NCBI RefSeq assembly: GCF_001654915.1
Contig: NZ_LXEQ01000026.1
DNA length: 64,000 nt
DNA from: Buttiauxella ferragutiae
Lineage (GTDB): Bacteria > Pseudomonadota > Gammaproteobacteria > Enterobacterales > Enterobacteriaceae
Strand: one strand, 5' to 3'
The position numbers and the translations under genes are program-made. Below, in pieces: positions 33,522 through 41,584 of the stretch; within the stretch, counting starts at the first letter, position 1; each line of letters starts with the position of its first letter. The notes beneath the pieces were generated by a model. The model had not been told where the DNA came from, did no database searches, and was given only the letters and a program-made list of their open reading frames with translations.

Positions 33522-34976
33522 ATGACAAATCAGGCACTCCAGGATAGTGAATTATTTAACACGGGTTATCTGGTCAATGGTGAATGGCACAAGCTGAACG
33601 AAACCTTCGACGTTCTCAATCCTGCCACCGGTGAAGTTGTCGCTAAAGTCGCAAAAGCAGGCAAAAAGGAAGCTGAAGATGCGATTGCCGCAGCCGCTAA
33701 AGCTTTTCCTGCATGGCGTGCAAAAACCGCCAAAGAACGTTCAACCATCCTCTACCGTTGGTTCCAGTTAATTATTGAGAACAAAGCCTGGCTCGGGCGC
33801 TTAATGACCACCGAACAAGGCAAGCCGCTGAAAGAGGCGGAAGGTGAGGTTGAGTACGCCGCAAGTTTTATCCAGTGGTTCGCTGAGCAGGCCAAACGGG
33901 CAAATGGTGAAATTATCCCTCCAGCCAAACCTGGATCACGCATTCTGGCAACCCGCGAGCCAATTGGTGTTGTCGCGGCAATTACTCCGTGGAATTTCCC
34001 CATGGCGATGCTGACACGCAAACTCGGCCCGGCGCTTGCTGCGGGTTGTACTGGCGTGATTAAACCAGCTAACAACACACCACTATCAGCCTTTGCCTTA
34101 CTGGCGCTGGCAAAAAAAGCCGGGGTACCTGATGGGGTATTAAATGCCGTCGCAGGGAACACGCAAGAAATTAGCGACGCGATAATGGCGAGCCACGCGG
34201 TTCGTAAAATTTCGTTTACCGGTTCTACGGCAGTTGGCAAAACATTAGTGCGCAACGCCGCGGAAACCATGAAGAAAGTGTCGATGGAATTAGGCGGTAA
34301 TGCGCCTTATATCGTCTTTGATGACGCGGATATCGACGACGCAGTGAAAGGGGCCATTGCTAACAAATTCCGTAATGCAGGCCAGGTCTGCGTTAGCGTG
34401 AATCGTTTCTTTATTCAGGACGGTGTTTATGACCAGTTCGTGAATAAACTGGCCGATGCGGTTAAGGCACTGAAAGTCGGTAACGGCCTGGAAGAGGGCG
34501 TGGTTGTCGGGCCATTAATTGAAAAATCCGCAGTCGATAAAGTACGTGAGCATATCGAAGATGCTATCGCACAAGGTGGCAAAGTGCTGGTGGGAGGTAA
34601 GAGCCATGCGTTGGGGGGCAACTTCTGGCAGCCCACGGTGATTGTCGATGCCAGCGATGAAATGAAACTGGCACATGAAGAAACCTTCGGGCCACTCGCT
34701 GCTTGCTTCCGTTTTAAAACGGAAGGGGAAGTTATTGAGCGGGCGAATAATACGCCATTTGGTTTGGCAGCATACTTCTATACTCAAAATCTATCGCGTG
34801 TATTCCGCGTTTCGCAAGCACTTGAAAGTGGGATGATTGGTATTAACGAATGTGCGGTGTCGACTGAGTTGGGGCCGTTTGGCGGAGTGAAAGAATCTGG
34901 ACTAGGGCGAGAAGGCTCGGTACTGGGCCTGGATGAGTTTCTGGAAGTCAAAACCTTGCATATTGGCGGGCTGTAG
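33522..34976 (+). CDS. NAD(P)-dependent succinate-semialdehyde dehydrogenase-like protein
   Basis: A 484-residue aldehyde dehydrogenase of the GabD class, probably oxidising succinate semialdehyde to succinate. The catalytic residues are Glu256 in MELGGNAP and Cys290 in AGQVCVSVNR, with Asn157 in TPWNFP and the nucleotide-binding FTGSTAVGK. In GabD the residue two after the catalytic Cys is also Cys; here it is Ser292, so the usual redox disulfide cannot form. It is a single gene with GGGAG before the ATG, inserted between aaeB and yhcO compared with E. coli. No gabT, gabP or regulator is next to it. Confidence 0.85.
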   Translation: MTNQALQDSELFNTGYLVNGEWHKLNETFDVLNPATGEVVAKVAKAGKKEAEDAIAAAAKAFPAWRAKTAKERSTILYRWFQLIIENKAWLGRLMTTEQGKPLKEAEGEVEYAASFIQWFAEQAKRANGEIIPPAKPGSRILATREPIGVVAAITPWNFPMAMLTRKLGPALAAGCTGVIKPANNTPLSAFALLALAKKAGVPDGVLNAVAGNTQEISDAIMASHAVRKISFTGSTAVGKTLVRNAAETMKKVSMELGGNAPYIVFDDADIDDAVKGAIANKFRNAGQVCVSVNRFFIQDGVYDQFVNKLADAVKALKVGNGLEEGVVVGPLIEKSAVDKVREHIEDAIAQGGKVLVGGKSHALGGNFWQPTVIVDASDEMKLAHEETFGPLAACFRFKTEGEVIERANNTPFGLAAYFYTQNLSRVFRVSQALESGMIGINECAVSTELGPFGGVKESGLGREGSVLGLDEFLEVKTLHIGGL

Positions 34977-35017
34977 AAGCTCAAAAGATAAGAGCGCTCT
35001 GGTTAAGGTGGCAAGTA

Positions 35018-35290
35018 ATGAAAAAATACACCTTTGATTTTAGTCAGATAGAAGATCAGCCGGGATTCTATCGTCACTTTATCCAGGTATTTCAACTTGA
35101 GAAAAAACAGGTTCACGATCTCGATAGTTTATGGGATGTCGTCGTTGGAGGCATCTTACCTCTCCCGGTGGAAATAGAATTTGTTCACCTGCCGGAGATG
35201 CAAAGACGGCGCTACGGGGCGTTGATTTTGCTTTTCGACGAAGCAGAAGAGGAACTGGAAGGGCAATTGCGTTTCAACGTACGTGGTTAA
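35018..35290 (+). CDS. yhcO: Barstar-family protein YhcO
   Basis: A 90-residue barstar-like protein, of the RNase-inhibitor fold (TFDFSQIEDQPGFYRHF, LDSLWDVVVGGI). Bona fide barstar inhibits barnase, but no barnase is encoded nearby, and the function in enterobacteria is unknown. AAGG lies 10 bases before the ATG. It follows the dehydrogenase by 41 bases and is convergent with yhcN. Confidence 0.93.
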   Translation: MKKYTFDFSQIEDQPGFYRHFIQVFQLEKKQVHDLDSLWDVVVGGILPLPVEIEFVHLPEMQRRRYGALILLFDEAEEELEGQLRFNVRG

Positions 35291-35307
35291 CCATGATGTT
35301 AGGGCAT

Positions 35308-35331
35308 AAAAAAGCCCCCGCGAGCGGGGGC
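35308..35331 (-). terminator. Terminator of the first yhcN-like gene
   Basis: On the minus strand GCCCCCGC-TC-GCGGGGGC is followed by TTTTTTATG. It lies 27 bases after the gene at 35359 and 17 after yhcO, and has a T-run only in the minus direction. Confidence 0.85.
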
Positions 35332-35358
35332 AAAGCCGTCAGTTTTGACGACGAGGGT

Positions 35359-35625
35359 TTATTTATACAGTTCAGCGGTAGCGTGCCATGCATCGCCACT
35401 ACGTGCTTCGGTAATACGATATGCCGATGCACCTTCTTTAGTCGCTTTCTGTGATAATTCCTGACGCATATCCATTGGTGCACTGCCAACCTGGCTGACA
35501 GAAATGCTACCCATAGATTGCATGTTTTGTGCTTGTTCGCTGTTTACCTGATGTGCGGCTGCGTTAGCGCCGAAAGAGATAACAGAGAAAAGGCTCAGTG
35601 CTGCGATAGTTAATTTGGTTTTCAT
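35359..35625 (-). CDS. YhcN/BhsA-family periplasmic stress protein, paralog 1
   Basis: An 88-residue DUF1471 protein: signal peptide (residues 1-23, cleavage near ANAAAH), then the SMGSISVSQVGSAPMDMR beta-strand core and the end ATAELYK. The family (BhsA, YhcN, McbA) affects envelope stress and biofilm traits. It is a tandem duplicate of the gene at 35741; the mature parts share most of GSVSVSQVGSAPMDM and GASxYRIxEAR. The start has a separate ribosome site (AGGAG near 35634). Confidence 0.88.
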   Translation of the reverse strand: MKTKLTIAALSLFSVISFGANAAAHQVNSEQAQNMQSMGSISVSQVGSAPMDMRQELSQKATKEGASAYRITEARSGDAWHATAELYK

Positions 35626-35740
35626 AATCTTTACTCCTGAATGGTTTTCTCAACGACCGGAAGGGCTAAACTGCTTTATTGTTCTTGGGGCCGTTGTCTG
35701 GATTATCGTTGTATTGCTTTTGCTTATTGCTACCGGGCTG

Positions 35741-36004
35741 TTACTTGTACAGCTCTGCTGTTGCATGCCATTGGTCGCCAGTACGGGCTTCAATGATGCG
35801 GTAAGAAGAAGCGCCTTGCTCTTCAGCTTTCTTATTCAGCAACTGGTGCATGTCCATCGGAGCACTACCGACCTGGCTGACAGACACTGAACCCATCGCC
35901 TGGCGGTTTTGTGCCTGTTCGGTATTAATAGATGTCGCTGCAAAAGCGCCGAATGACAGCATCGAGAGCAGGCTTGCGGTAACTAAAGTTGATTTCATGT
36001 TCAT
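35741..36004 (-). CDS. yhcN: YhcN/BhsA-family periplasmic stress protein, paralog 2 (YhcN ortholog)
   Basis: An 87-residue DUF1471 protein with signal peptide (cleavage near AFAA, residues 20-23) and the SVSVSQVGSAPMDM core; end ATAELYK is identical to paralog 1. Length and signal sequence resemble E. coli YhcN, a periplasmic protein induced by acid and peroxide. GAGG precedes the ATG at 36004. A promoter with a long palindrome lies just upstream. Confidence 0.9.
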   Translation of the reverse strand: MNMKSTLVTASLLSMLSFGAFAATSINTEQAQNRQAMGSVSVSQVGSAPMDMHQLLNKKAEEQGASSYRIIEARTGDQWHATAELYK

Positions 36005-36037
36005 AATTTTCGCCTCGTCGTATTCTTTTATTGGGGC

Positions 36038-36073
36038 CTTGATTTCGTGACCCTCATCACAAAATCAAGTATA
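36038..36073 (-). promoter_or_regulatory. yhcN -10 element with overlapping CRP-like palindrome
   Basis: On the minus strand TATACT (36068-36073) is followed at once by a dyad with 13-base arms and one mismatch (arms 36057-36069 and 36038-36050, 6-base loop). Its core GTGA-N6-TCAC matches CRP sites; in RNA the mismatch becomes a G-U pair, so it could also fold in the leader. Binding here would overlap the start site and repress. Confidence 0.5.
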
Positions 36074-36387
36074 CACTAATAACCTACAAAATTAATACCA
36101 CGCTAATTATTCTCTATGAAACTTTACAATAATAGAGGCTTTTTATATTACGTAAAGTTATTAAAATGAATCTTTTATTGCTGATTTTTTGTTAAATATA
36201 AGTAAAAACAATGAGATGACATGAATTGGCTTTTTGTGCGATTCATCACATAACCGGCTGATGAGAGAGATGTTTAGATTTGGGGAAAGCCTAAATAAGG
36301 GGATTTACGTATAAACGATGACAGCCAGGGGATTGTTATGAAGGTGTTATTCCCGCCGTACTGACAGCGGGAATACGGAAGTAATGC
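36074..36387. other. AT-rich region between yhcN and argR
   Basis: No gene is supported. The right end carries a hairpin TATTCCCGC / GCGGGAATA (36348-36375, 10-base loop), 12 bases after the argR stop; it lacks a T-run but may end argR transcription. The rest is very AT-rich, probably yhcN upstream sequence. Confidence 0.5.
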
Positions 36388-36858
36388 TTACAATTCTTGT
36401 TCGAACAACACCAAAATTGCTTCATACAATTCTTTTACAGTGAAGTCCCTTGCCGGGGTGGTAAAGATGGTGTCATCACCAGCAATCGTGCCCAAAATAC
36501 CTTCAGCTTTACCTAACGAATCCAGCAAACGTGCAATTAACTGTGCCGCCCCTGGGCTTGTGTGGATAACAACAACGGCATCGTTGTAATCAATATCCAG
36601 TACCAGGTTTTTCAGCGGGCTGGACGTTGTTGGCACGCCAAGCTCGGCTGGTAAGCAGTACACCATTTCCATTTTGGCGTTGCGGGTACGCACCGCACCA
36701 AACTTGGTCAGCATACGAGAGACTTTGGATTGGTTGATGTTTTCGAAACCATCATTTTGCAAAGCATGAACGATTTCACCTTGAGAACTGAATTTCTCTT
36801 CTTTTAATAATGCTTTGAACGCTTTGACTAATTCTTCTTGTTTTGAGGAAATACGCAT
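36388..36858 (-). CDS. argR: Arginine repressor
   Basis: A 156-residue hexameric repressor of arginine biosynthesis, also an accessory factor in cer/Xer recombination. The N-terminal winged helix binds DNA (QGEIVHALQNDGFENINQSKVSRML), and the C-terminal half binds L-arginine and trimerises (GTIAGDDTIF). Length equals the E. coli protein. It is divergent from mdh, as in E. coli, and its upstream region contains ARG boxes. Confidence 0.98.
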   Translation of the reverse strand: MRISSKQEELVKAFKALLKEEKFSSQGEIVHALQNDGFENINQSKVSRMLTKFGAVRTRNAKMEMVYCLPAELGVPTTSSPLKNLVLDIDYNDAVVVIHTSPGAAQLIARLLDSLGKAEGILGTIAGDDTIFTTPARDFTVKELYEAILVLFEQEL

Positions 36859-36895
36859 ATATCACCCATGTTCAGGTCAACGAAGATAACATTAT

Positions 36896-36933
36896 TATGC
36901 ATTTAAATGAATTATTATGCAAATTATTGGCTG
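36896..36933. promoter_or_regulatory. ARG boxes upstream of argR
   Basis: The 18-base TATGCATTTAAATGAATT (36896-36913) is close to the ArgR consensus; a weaker repeat TATGCA... follows at 36916-36933, two bases apart. They lie 38 bases upstream of the argR start, fitting autoregulation. Confidence 0.65.
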
Positions 36934-37291
36934 GGCGAAGGCCTGAAATAATGTTATGAAAGAGGCGGATATTATCAAATTTTGTTATCGAGAAACATGC
37001 CTTCGTCACGACTCTAAAATAAGATGCCAAGTAAACTAAATGTTATCAAAATGATGTTGTTTTGCTGCGGATGGAGGGGTAATGTAACCGCCGTTGATGT
37101 GACAACATCAGGTTGTGACCGGGCGCCAAGGCGTCGTTTCCACCCGGCGAGTAAATGCAGCAGTAACGTTTCAGGAATGCTCAACCTCGCAATCCTAAAG
37201 CGGGAAGATTGTAATTACCCCTTCCCTGGATTATGGTCGCCACCGCATGGAGTTACGGCACCTATTTGCTAACCATAATAAGGAGTTTAGG
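36934..37291. promoter_or_regulatory. argR-mdh intergenic region
   Basis: No gene is supported in these 358 bases. TGATGT-GACA-ACATCA at 37095-37110 is a perfect dyad in the mdh upstream region. AAGGAG at 37280 is the mdh ribosome site. CRP and ArcA control are known for mdh in E. coli, but I cannot place those sites securely. Confidence 0.45.
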
Positions 37292-38230
37292 ATGAAAGTT
37301 GCAGTCCTCGGCGCAGCAGGCGGTATTGGCCAGGCGCTTGCCCTTCTACTCAAGACCCAACTGCCTTCAGGTTCAGAACTCTCCCTGTATGATATTGCAC
37401 CGGTAACCCCTGGTGTTGCAGTCGATCTGAGTCATATCCCTACTGATGTGAAAATCAAAGGTTTCTGCGGTGAAGACGCAACACCTGCACTGGTTGGTGC
37501 AGATGTCGTGCTGATCTCTGCGGGTGTGGCACGTAAACCAGGTATGGATCGTTCAGACCTGTTTAACGTCAACGCGGGAATCGTGAAAAATCTGGTTCAA
37601 CAGATTGCTAAAACTTGCCCGAAAGCCTGTATCGGTATTATCACAAACCCAGTGAATACCACCGTTGCGATTGCTGCGGAAGTGCTGAAAAAAGCAGGTG
37701 TTTACGACAAAAACAAACTGTTTGGCGTGACCACGCTTGACATCATCCGCTCCAACACCTTTGTTGCGGAACTGAAAGGCAAACAGCCGACTGATATCGA
37801 AGTTCCTGTCATTGGCGGCCACTCCGGTGTGACCATTCTGCCACTGCTGTCGCAGATTCCTGGTGTTAGCTTCACCGAGCAAGAAGTTGCTGACCTGACT
37901 AAGCGTATCCAGAATGCTGGGACCGAAGTTGTAGAAGCTAAAGCGGGTGGTGGATCTGCAACCCTGTCAATGGGCCAGGCAGCTGCGCGCTTTGGTCTGT
38001 CACTGGTTCGCGCGCTGCAAGGCGAAAGCAATGTGGTTGAATGTGCGTACGTTGAAGGGAATGGCGAACACGCTCGTTTCTTCTCTCAGCCATTGCTGCT
38101 GGGTAAAAACGGTATCGCAGAGCATAAATCTTACGGCAAACTGAGCGCTTTCGAGCACCAGGCGTTGGAAGGGATGCTTGATACTCTGAAGAAAGATATT
38201 ACCCTTGGCGAAGAGTTTGTTAACAAATAA
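37292..38230 (+). CDS. mdh: Malate dehydrogenase, NAD-dependent
   Basis: A 312-residue TCA-cycle enzyme interconverting malate and oxaloacetate. NAD-binding VAVLGAAGGIGQALALLL opens the Rossmann fold; the substrate arginines lie in GVARKPGMDRSDL; catalytic His is in VIGGHSGVTILPL with the partner Asp in GVTTLDIIRSNTFV. ATG 37292 follows AAGGAG, the consensus site; the longer frame from 37247 has none. Length equals the E. coli protein. Confidence 0.98.
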   Translation: MKVAVLGAAGGIGQALALLLKTQLPSGSELSLYDIAPVTPGVAVDLSHIPTDVKIKGFCGEDATPALVGADVVLISAGVARKPGMDRSDLFNVNAGIVKNLVQQIAKTCPKACIGIITNPVNTTVAIAAEVLKKAGVYDKNKLFGVTTLDIIRSNTFVAELKGKQPTDIEVPVIGGHSGVTILPLLSQIPGVSFTEQEVADLTKRIQNAGTEVVEAKAGGGSATLSMGQAAARFGLSLVRALQGESNVVECAYVEGNGEHARFFSQPLLLGKNGIAEHKSYGKLSAFEHQALEGMLDTLKKDITLGEEFVNK

Positions 38231-38247
38231 ACCCTGAGCTTTAGAGA

Positions 38248-38281
38248 TAAAAAAACCGGAATGTAGATTCCGGTTTTTTTT
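38248..38281 (+). terminator. mdh terminator, likely bidirectional with degS
   Basis: AAAAAAACCGGAAT-GTAG-ATTCCGGTTTTTTTT, 18 bases after mdh and 14 from the degS stop. T-runs on both strands allow it to serve both convergent genes. Confidence 0.95.
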
Positions 38282-38294
38282 CGCCTGCGACTTA

Positions 38295-39362
38295 TTAGTT
38301 TGTCGCGGGGTATTCCTGAATTGTGACTTGTAGCGTCAGCTTCTTATCTTCACGCATCACTTCAACTGGAATGACAGAGCCTGGACGAATCTCCGCCACC
38401 TGATCCATGGTGCCCAAAGCCGAAATTGCGGGTTTGTGGTTCACAGAGATAATCACGTCGTTAACCAGCAGACCTGCTTTAGCCGCCGGGCCGTCAGGTG
38501 TCACTTCGTTAACGATAATTCCCTGAATCTGATCAATGCCGGTTGCGGGGCCATGTAATGGCGTTATCTCGCGCCCGCCAATCCCAATGTAGCCACGAAT
38601 CACGCGGCCATCGCGAATCAGCTTATCCATGATTTTGGTGGAGAGCTGTGTTGGTATGGCGAAGCCAATACCTTCAGGGGTTTCACCATCGTTACTTTTA
38701 TCAAACGACAGGGTGTTGATACCCATCAGTTCGCCCAGCGAGTTAACCAATGCGCCGCCTGAGTTACCGTGGTTGATTGAAGCGTCAGTTTGCAGGAACG
38801 ACTGGCGGCCGGAGGGGCTAAGGCCGATACGACCGGTAGCACTGATGATCCCCTGTGTAATGGTCTGCCCGAGGTTATACGGGTTACCAATCGCCATGAC
38901 GACATCACCAATATGCGGTACGCGCTTATTGTTGATTGGAATCACCGGGAGGCTGGTGGCATTAATTTTCAGCACGGCCAAATCGGTCAGGCTATCAGAA
39001 CCCACAAGTAACGCTTCAAAAACGCGACCATCTTGCAGAGCAACGATAATTTGCTCGGCATCATTAATGACGTGTTTGTTGGTAATGATGTAGCCGCGCT
39101 CATCCATGATGACACCAGAGCCGAGAGTGCGAATTTGTAACTGGTTACTGGCATTGCTGCCGACACTGCGGTTGTAAACGTTGACCACAGCAGGCGCAGC
39201 ACGACGCACCGCTGAGTTGTAGCTCAGCGGCGTTTCGTCGGCACTGTCAAAGTTCGAGGGCGCTAAGGGAATGATTTTCTGGCGAAGCGTTGGCATCGTT
39301 ACCAACAACAATCCCGCCACAATCAGGCCAATCACCACCGAGCGTAATATCTTCAGAAACAT
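38295..39362 (-). CDS. degS: Inner membrane-anchored stress sensor protease DegS
   Basis: A 355-residue serine protease that senses misfolded outer-membrane porins and starts the cut of RseA, releasing sigma-E. One N-terminal membrane anchor (residues about 7-24), a trypsin-like domain with His97 (TNKHVIN), the Asp in DSLTDLAVLK and Ser in NHGNSGGAL, then a single C-terminal PDZ domain. Order degQ-degS is the enterobacterial standard, with degQ 86 bases upstream. Confidence 0.97.
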   Translation of the reverse strand: MFLKILRSVVIGLIVAGLLLVTMPTLRQKIIPLAPSNFDSADETPLSYNSAVRRAAPAVVNVYNRSVGSNASNQLQIRTLGSGVIMDERGYIITNKHVINDAEQIIVALQDGRVFEALLVGSDSLTDLAVLKINATSLPVIPINNKRVPHIGDVVMAIGNPYNLGQTITQGIISATGRIGLSPSGRQSFLQTDASINHGNSGGALVNSLGELMGINTLSFDKSNDGETPEGIGFAIPTQLSTKIMDKLIRDGRVIRGYIGIGGREITPLHGPATGIDQIQGIIVNEVTPDGPAAKAGLLVNDVIISVNHKPAISALGTMDQVAEIRPGSVIPVEVMREDKKLTLQVTIQEYPATN

Positions 39363-39409
39363 GTATTTGAGTTAGTCAATGATAAACCGGAAGCAGAATA
39401 GCATGAGTT

Positions 39410-39438
39410 AATCGGACATCGTACCGCGATGTCCGATT
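39410..39438. repeat. Perfect 12-bp hairpin between degQ and degS
   Basis: AATCGGACATCG-TACCG-CGATGTCCGATT lies 10 bases after degQ. No T-run follows on the minus strand, so it is more likely an RNA-protecting or attenuating structure than a strong terminator. Confidence 0.6.
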
Positions 39439-39448
39439 ACTGAGCAGA

Positions 39449-40819
39449 TTAGCGTACTAACAGATAGAGACTCTCTTCACCGCGTGCGATATGCAGCGCA
39501 ATAACGTCTGGTTTGCTTTCCAGCACCTTACGCATCTCGGCAATGCTTGTGACCTTCTCGCGATTAACGCCAATGATAAAATCATCTTTGTGCAAGCCGG
39601 CTTGCGCAGCTGGTGTGCCTTTTTCAACGCTATCCAGTTTGATGCCTTTAGTGCCATCTTTTAACTGACCGTCGCTCAACGTTGCACCTTGCAACGCAGG
39701 CATGACCAGTTCCGCGTTGGCAGAGGATGCGGTACTTTTATCAAGTGTCACGCTCACTTCCAGTGGTTTTCCGTCACGCAGCAAGCCAAGTTTCACCACC
39801 GTTCCAGGCTCCGTTGTGGCGATTTTGGCACGTAGCTCGGCAAAACTACTGATATTTTTGCCATTCAGACTGGTAATTACATCACCGGCTTTTACGCCTG
39901 CTTTATCTGAACCCGATTGAGGCAATACTTCGCTGACGAACGCGCCGCGCTGGGTGGTCAGATTAAATGCTTTGGCAATATCAGCACTCATTTCTGTGCC
40001 TTTAATGCCCAACATGCCGCGCTTAATTTCGCCAAACTCCATCAATTGTTTCGCCAGGGTTTGCGCCATATTACTCGGAATAGCAAAGCCGATACCGACG
40101 CTACCGCCACTTGGTGCAAGGATTGCCGTGTTAATACCAATGAGCTCGCCATTCAGATTCAGCAGTGCACCGCCGGAGTTACCTCGGTTGATTGAGGCGT
40201 CTGTCTGGATAAAGTTTTCCAGTCCTTCGAGGTTTAGACCGCTGCGCCCCAGTGCTGAAACAATCCCGGAAGTTGCTGTTTGCCCCAGACCGAATGGGTT
40301 ACCCACGGCAACTGCAAAATCACCCACTCGCAGTTTGTCTGAGTCCGCTACCGCGATTTGTGTCAGGCCGGTCGCCTTCTGGATTTGAATCAGCGCAATA
40401 TCACTTTGATCATCGCCGCCAATCAATTTGGCATCAAACTCACGTCCATCATTCAGCTGCACGCTGATTTTTTCGGCGTGATTAATGACGTGGTTATTGG
40501 TCAGCACATAGCCTTTCTCAGCATTTATGATGACGCCGGAACCCAGCCCTTCAAATGGTTGAGCTTCAGAAGGGGGCATATCCTCGCCAAAAAACTTTTT
40601 AAATTCTTCAGGGACTTTCTGAGTCGGGGCAGCGGCCGTTCCTTCAACCTGAACACTAACCACTGCGGGTAATACTTTTTCCAGCATCGGCGCAAGACTC
40701 GGCAACGCTGGCTGACCCGGAATCTGCGCAGGCAACGACGCATTCACTTGCGATGCAACACCGAACGTCAGTCCGACACTTAACGCTAAGGCACTCAACA
40801 ACAGTGTTTGTTTCTTCAT
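39449..40819 (-). CDS. degQ: Periplasmic serine endoprotease DegQ
   Basis: A 456-residue DegP-like protease/chaperone of the periplasm. The signal peptide is residues 1-27 (MKKQTLLLSALALSVGLTFG); the protease domain has His in TNNHVIN, Asp in QSDIALIQI and Ser in NRGNSGGALLN; two PDZ domains follow (starting GTEMSADIAKAF and GIKLDSVEKGTPAA). ATG 40819 gives the usual E. coli-like length; the frame extends 51 bases further upstream without a signal. Confidence 0.97.
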   Translation of the reverse strand: MKKQTLLLSALALSVGLTFGVASQVNASLPAQIPGQPALPSLAPMLEKVLPAVVSVQVEGTAAAPTQKVPEEFKKFFGEDMPPSEAQPFEGLGSGVIINAEKGYVLTNNHVINHAEKISVQLNDGREFDAKLIGGDDQSDIALIQIQKATGLTQIAVADSDKLRVGDFAVAVGNPFGLGQTATSGIVSALGRSGLNLEGLENFIQTDASINRGNSGGALLNLNGELIGINTAILAPSGGSVGIGFAIPSNMAQTLAKQLMEFGEIKRGMLGIKGTEMSADIAKAFNLTTQRGAFVSEVLPQSGSDKAGVKAGDVITSLNGKNISSFAELRAKIATTEPGTVVKLGLLRDGKPLEVSVTLDKSTASSANAELVMPALQGATLSDGQLKDGTKGIKLDSVEKGTPAAQAGLHKDDFIIGVNREKVTSIAEMRKVLESKPDVIALHIARGEESLYLLVR

Positions 40820-40956
40820 TGATGGCTTGCTCTCGTGACCTGAACCTGGAAAAGGATAACCCGATAACACGCCGATATTATTGAAATATCAGCCGGGTAA
40901 CAATGTTGTTATAGAGTGAATAGATACTAGTAAATGATAGCTGCGCTGAGGAGAGA

Positions 40957-40981
40957 TTGGGGTGCGAAAGCTGCACCCCAA
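40957..40981 (-). terminator. Hairpin after zapG, possible terminator
   Basis: TTGGGGTGC / GCACCCCAA with a 7-base loop lies 21 bases after the zapG stop. No T-run follows, so termination is uncertain. Confidence 0.45.
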
Positions 40982-41002
40982 GGATAAATTTTACATTTGT
41001 GA

Positions 41003-41404
41003 TTAATCGCGTTTTGCGCGCTCGGTACGCAGCAAACCGGACGCACCTTCAGAATAGTCACGCGGCATCTGCACCGGAGCTTGATCATTACTGGCTTCTG
41101 ACTCAGCGAGGCGGTTACGGAACGGGTTCGCTTCGGCTGACATTTCAGGCAACAGGCTGCTGGAGCTTTTCGCCATATGTTGATAAAGCTGGCGATAATC
41201 ATGAGCCATGTTATCCAGCAACTCTGCGCTACGGGCAAAATGACTGACTAACTCTTCACGATACTCTTCAAGTTCTGCTTTGTTTTTCTCGATTTCGTAC
41301 TGCATGGCCTGCTGCTGACGCAGCTTGCGGTTGCCAAAACGCATAGCAACTGCACCAACGATGATGCCAACAACTAACCCAATTAGCGCATATTCCCAGG
41401 TCAT
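41003..41404 (-). CDS. zapG: Cell division coordinator ZapG (YhcB)
   Basis: A 133-residue inner-membrane protein (DUF1043) with one N-terminal span (residues about 4-22) followed by a coiled-coil cytoplasmic domain (RKLRQQQAMQYEIEKNKAELEEYREE). It links division and envelope growth; synthetic phenotypes with mreB and rodZ are reported in E. coli. ATG 41404 (MTWEYALIG) is the family start. It is divergent from zapE. Confidence 0.95.
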   Translation of the reverse strand: MTWEYALIGLVVGIIVGAVAMRFGNRKLRQQQAMQYEIEKNKAELEEYREELVSHFARSAELLDNMAHDYRQLYQHMAKSSSSLLPEMSAEANPFRNRLAESEASNDQAPVQMPRDYSEGASGLLRTERAKRD

Positions 41405-41584
41405 GAACTTCTCCCGTTGTCTTGTGTTTCCGTAGGGTAATGTAGCCACTATAACCGTTAACCTAAGAGAAGTGGAATCCTGACGCAGCATCGCTTAGGG
41501 TAGAACGGCCTTTTTTTCGACAACCGTCCTTTTTTGAGTACTAAGTAAACGGCAATCCGATTTTTAAGGAAATACCATAATACC

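Noticed and set aside
35018..35290. Barstar-like YhcO as part of a toxin-immunity system
   Set aside because: No barnase-like or polymorphic toxin gene is nearby and yhcO is a core enterobacterial gene.
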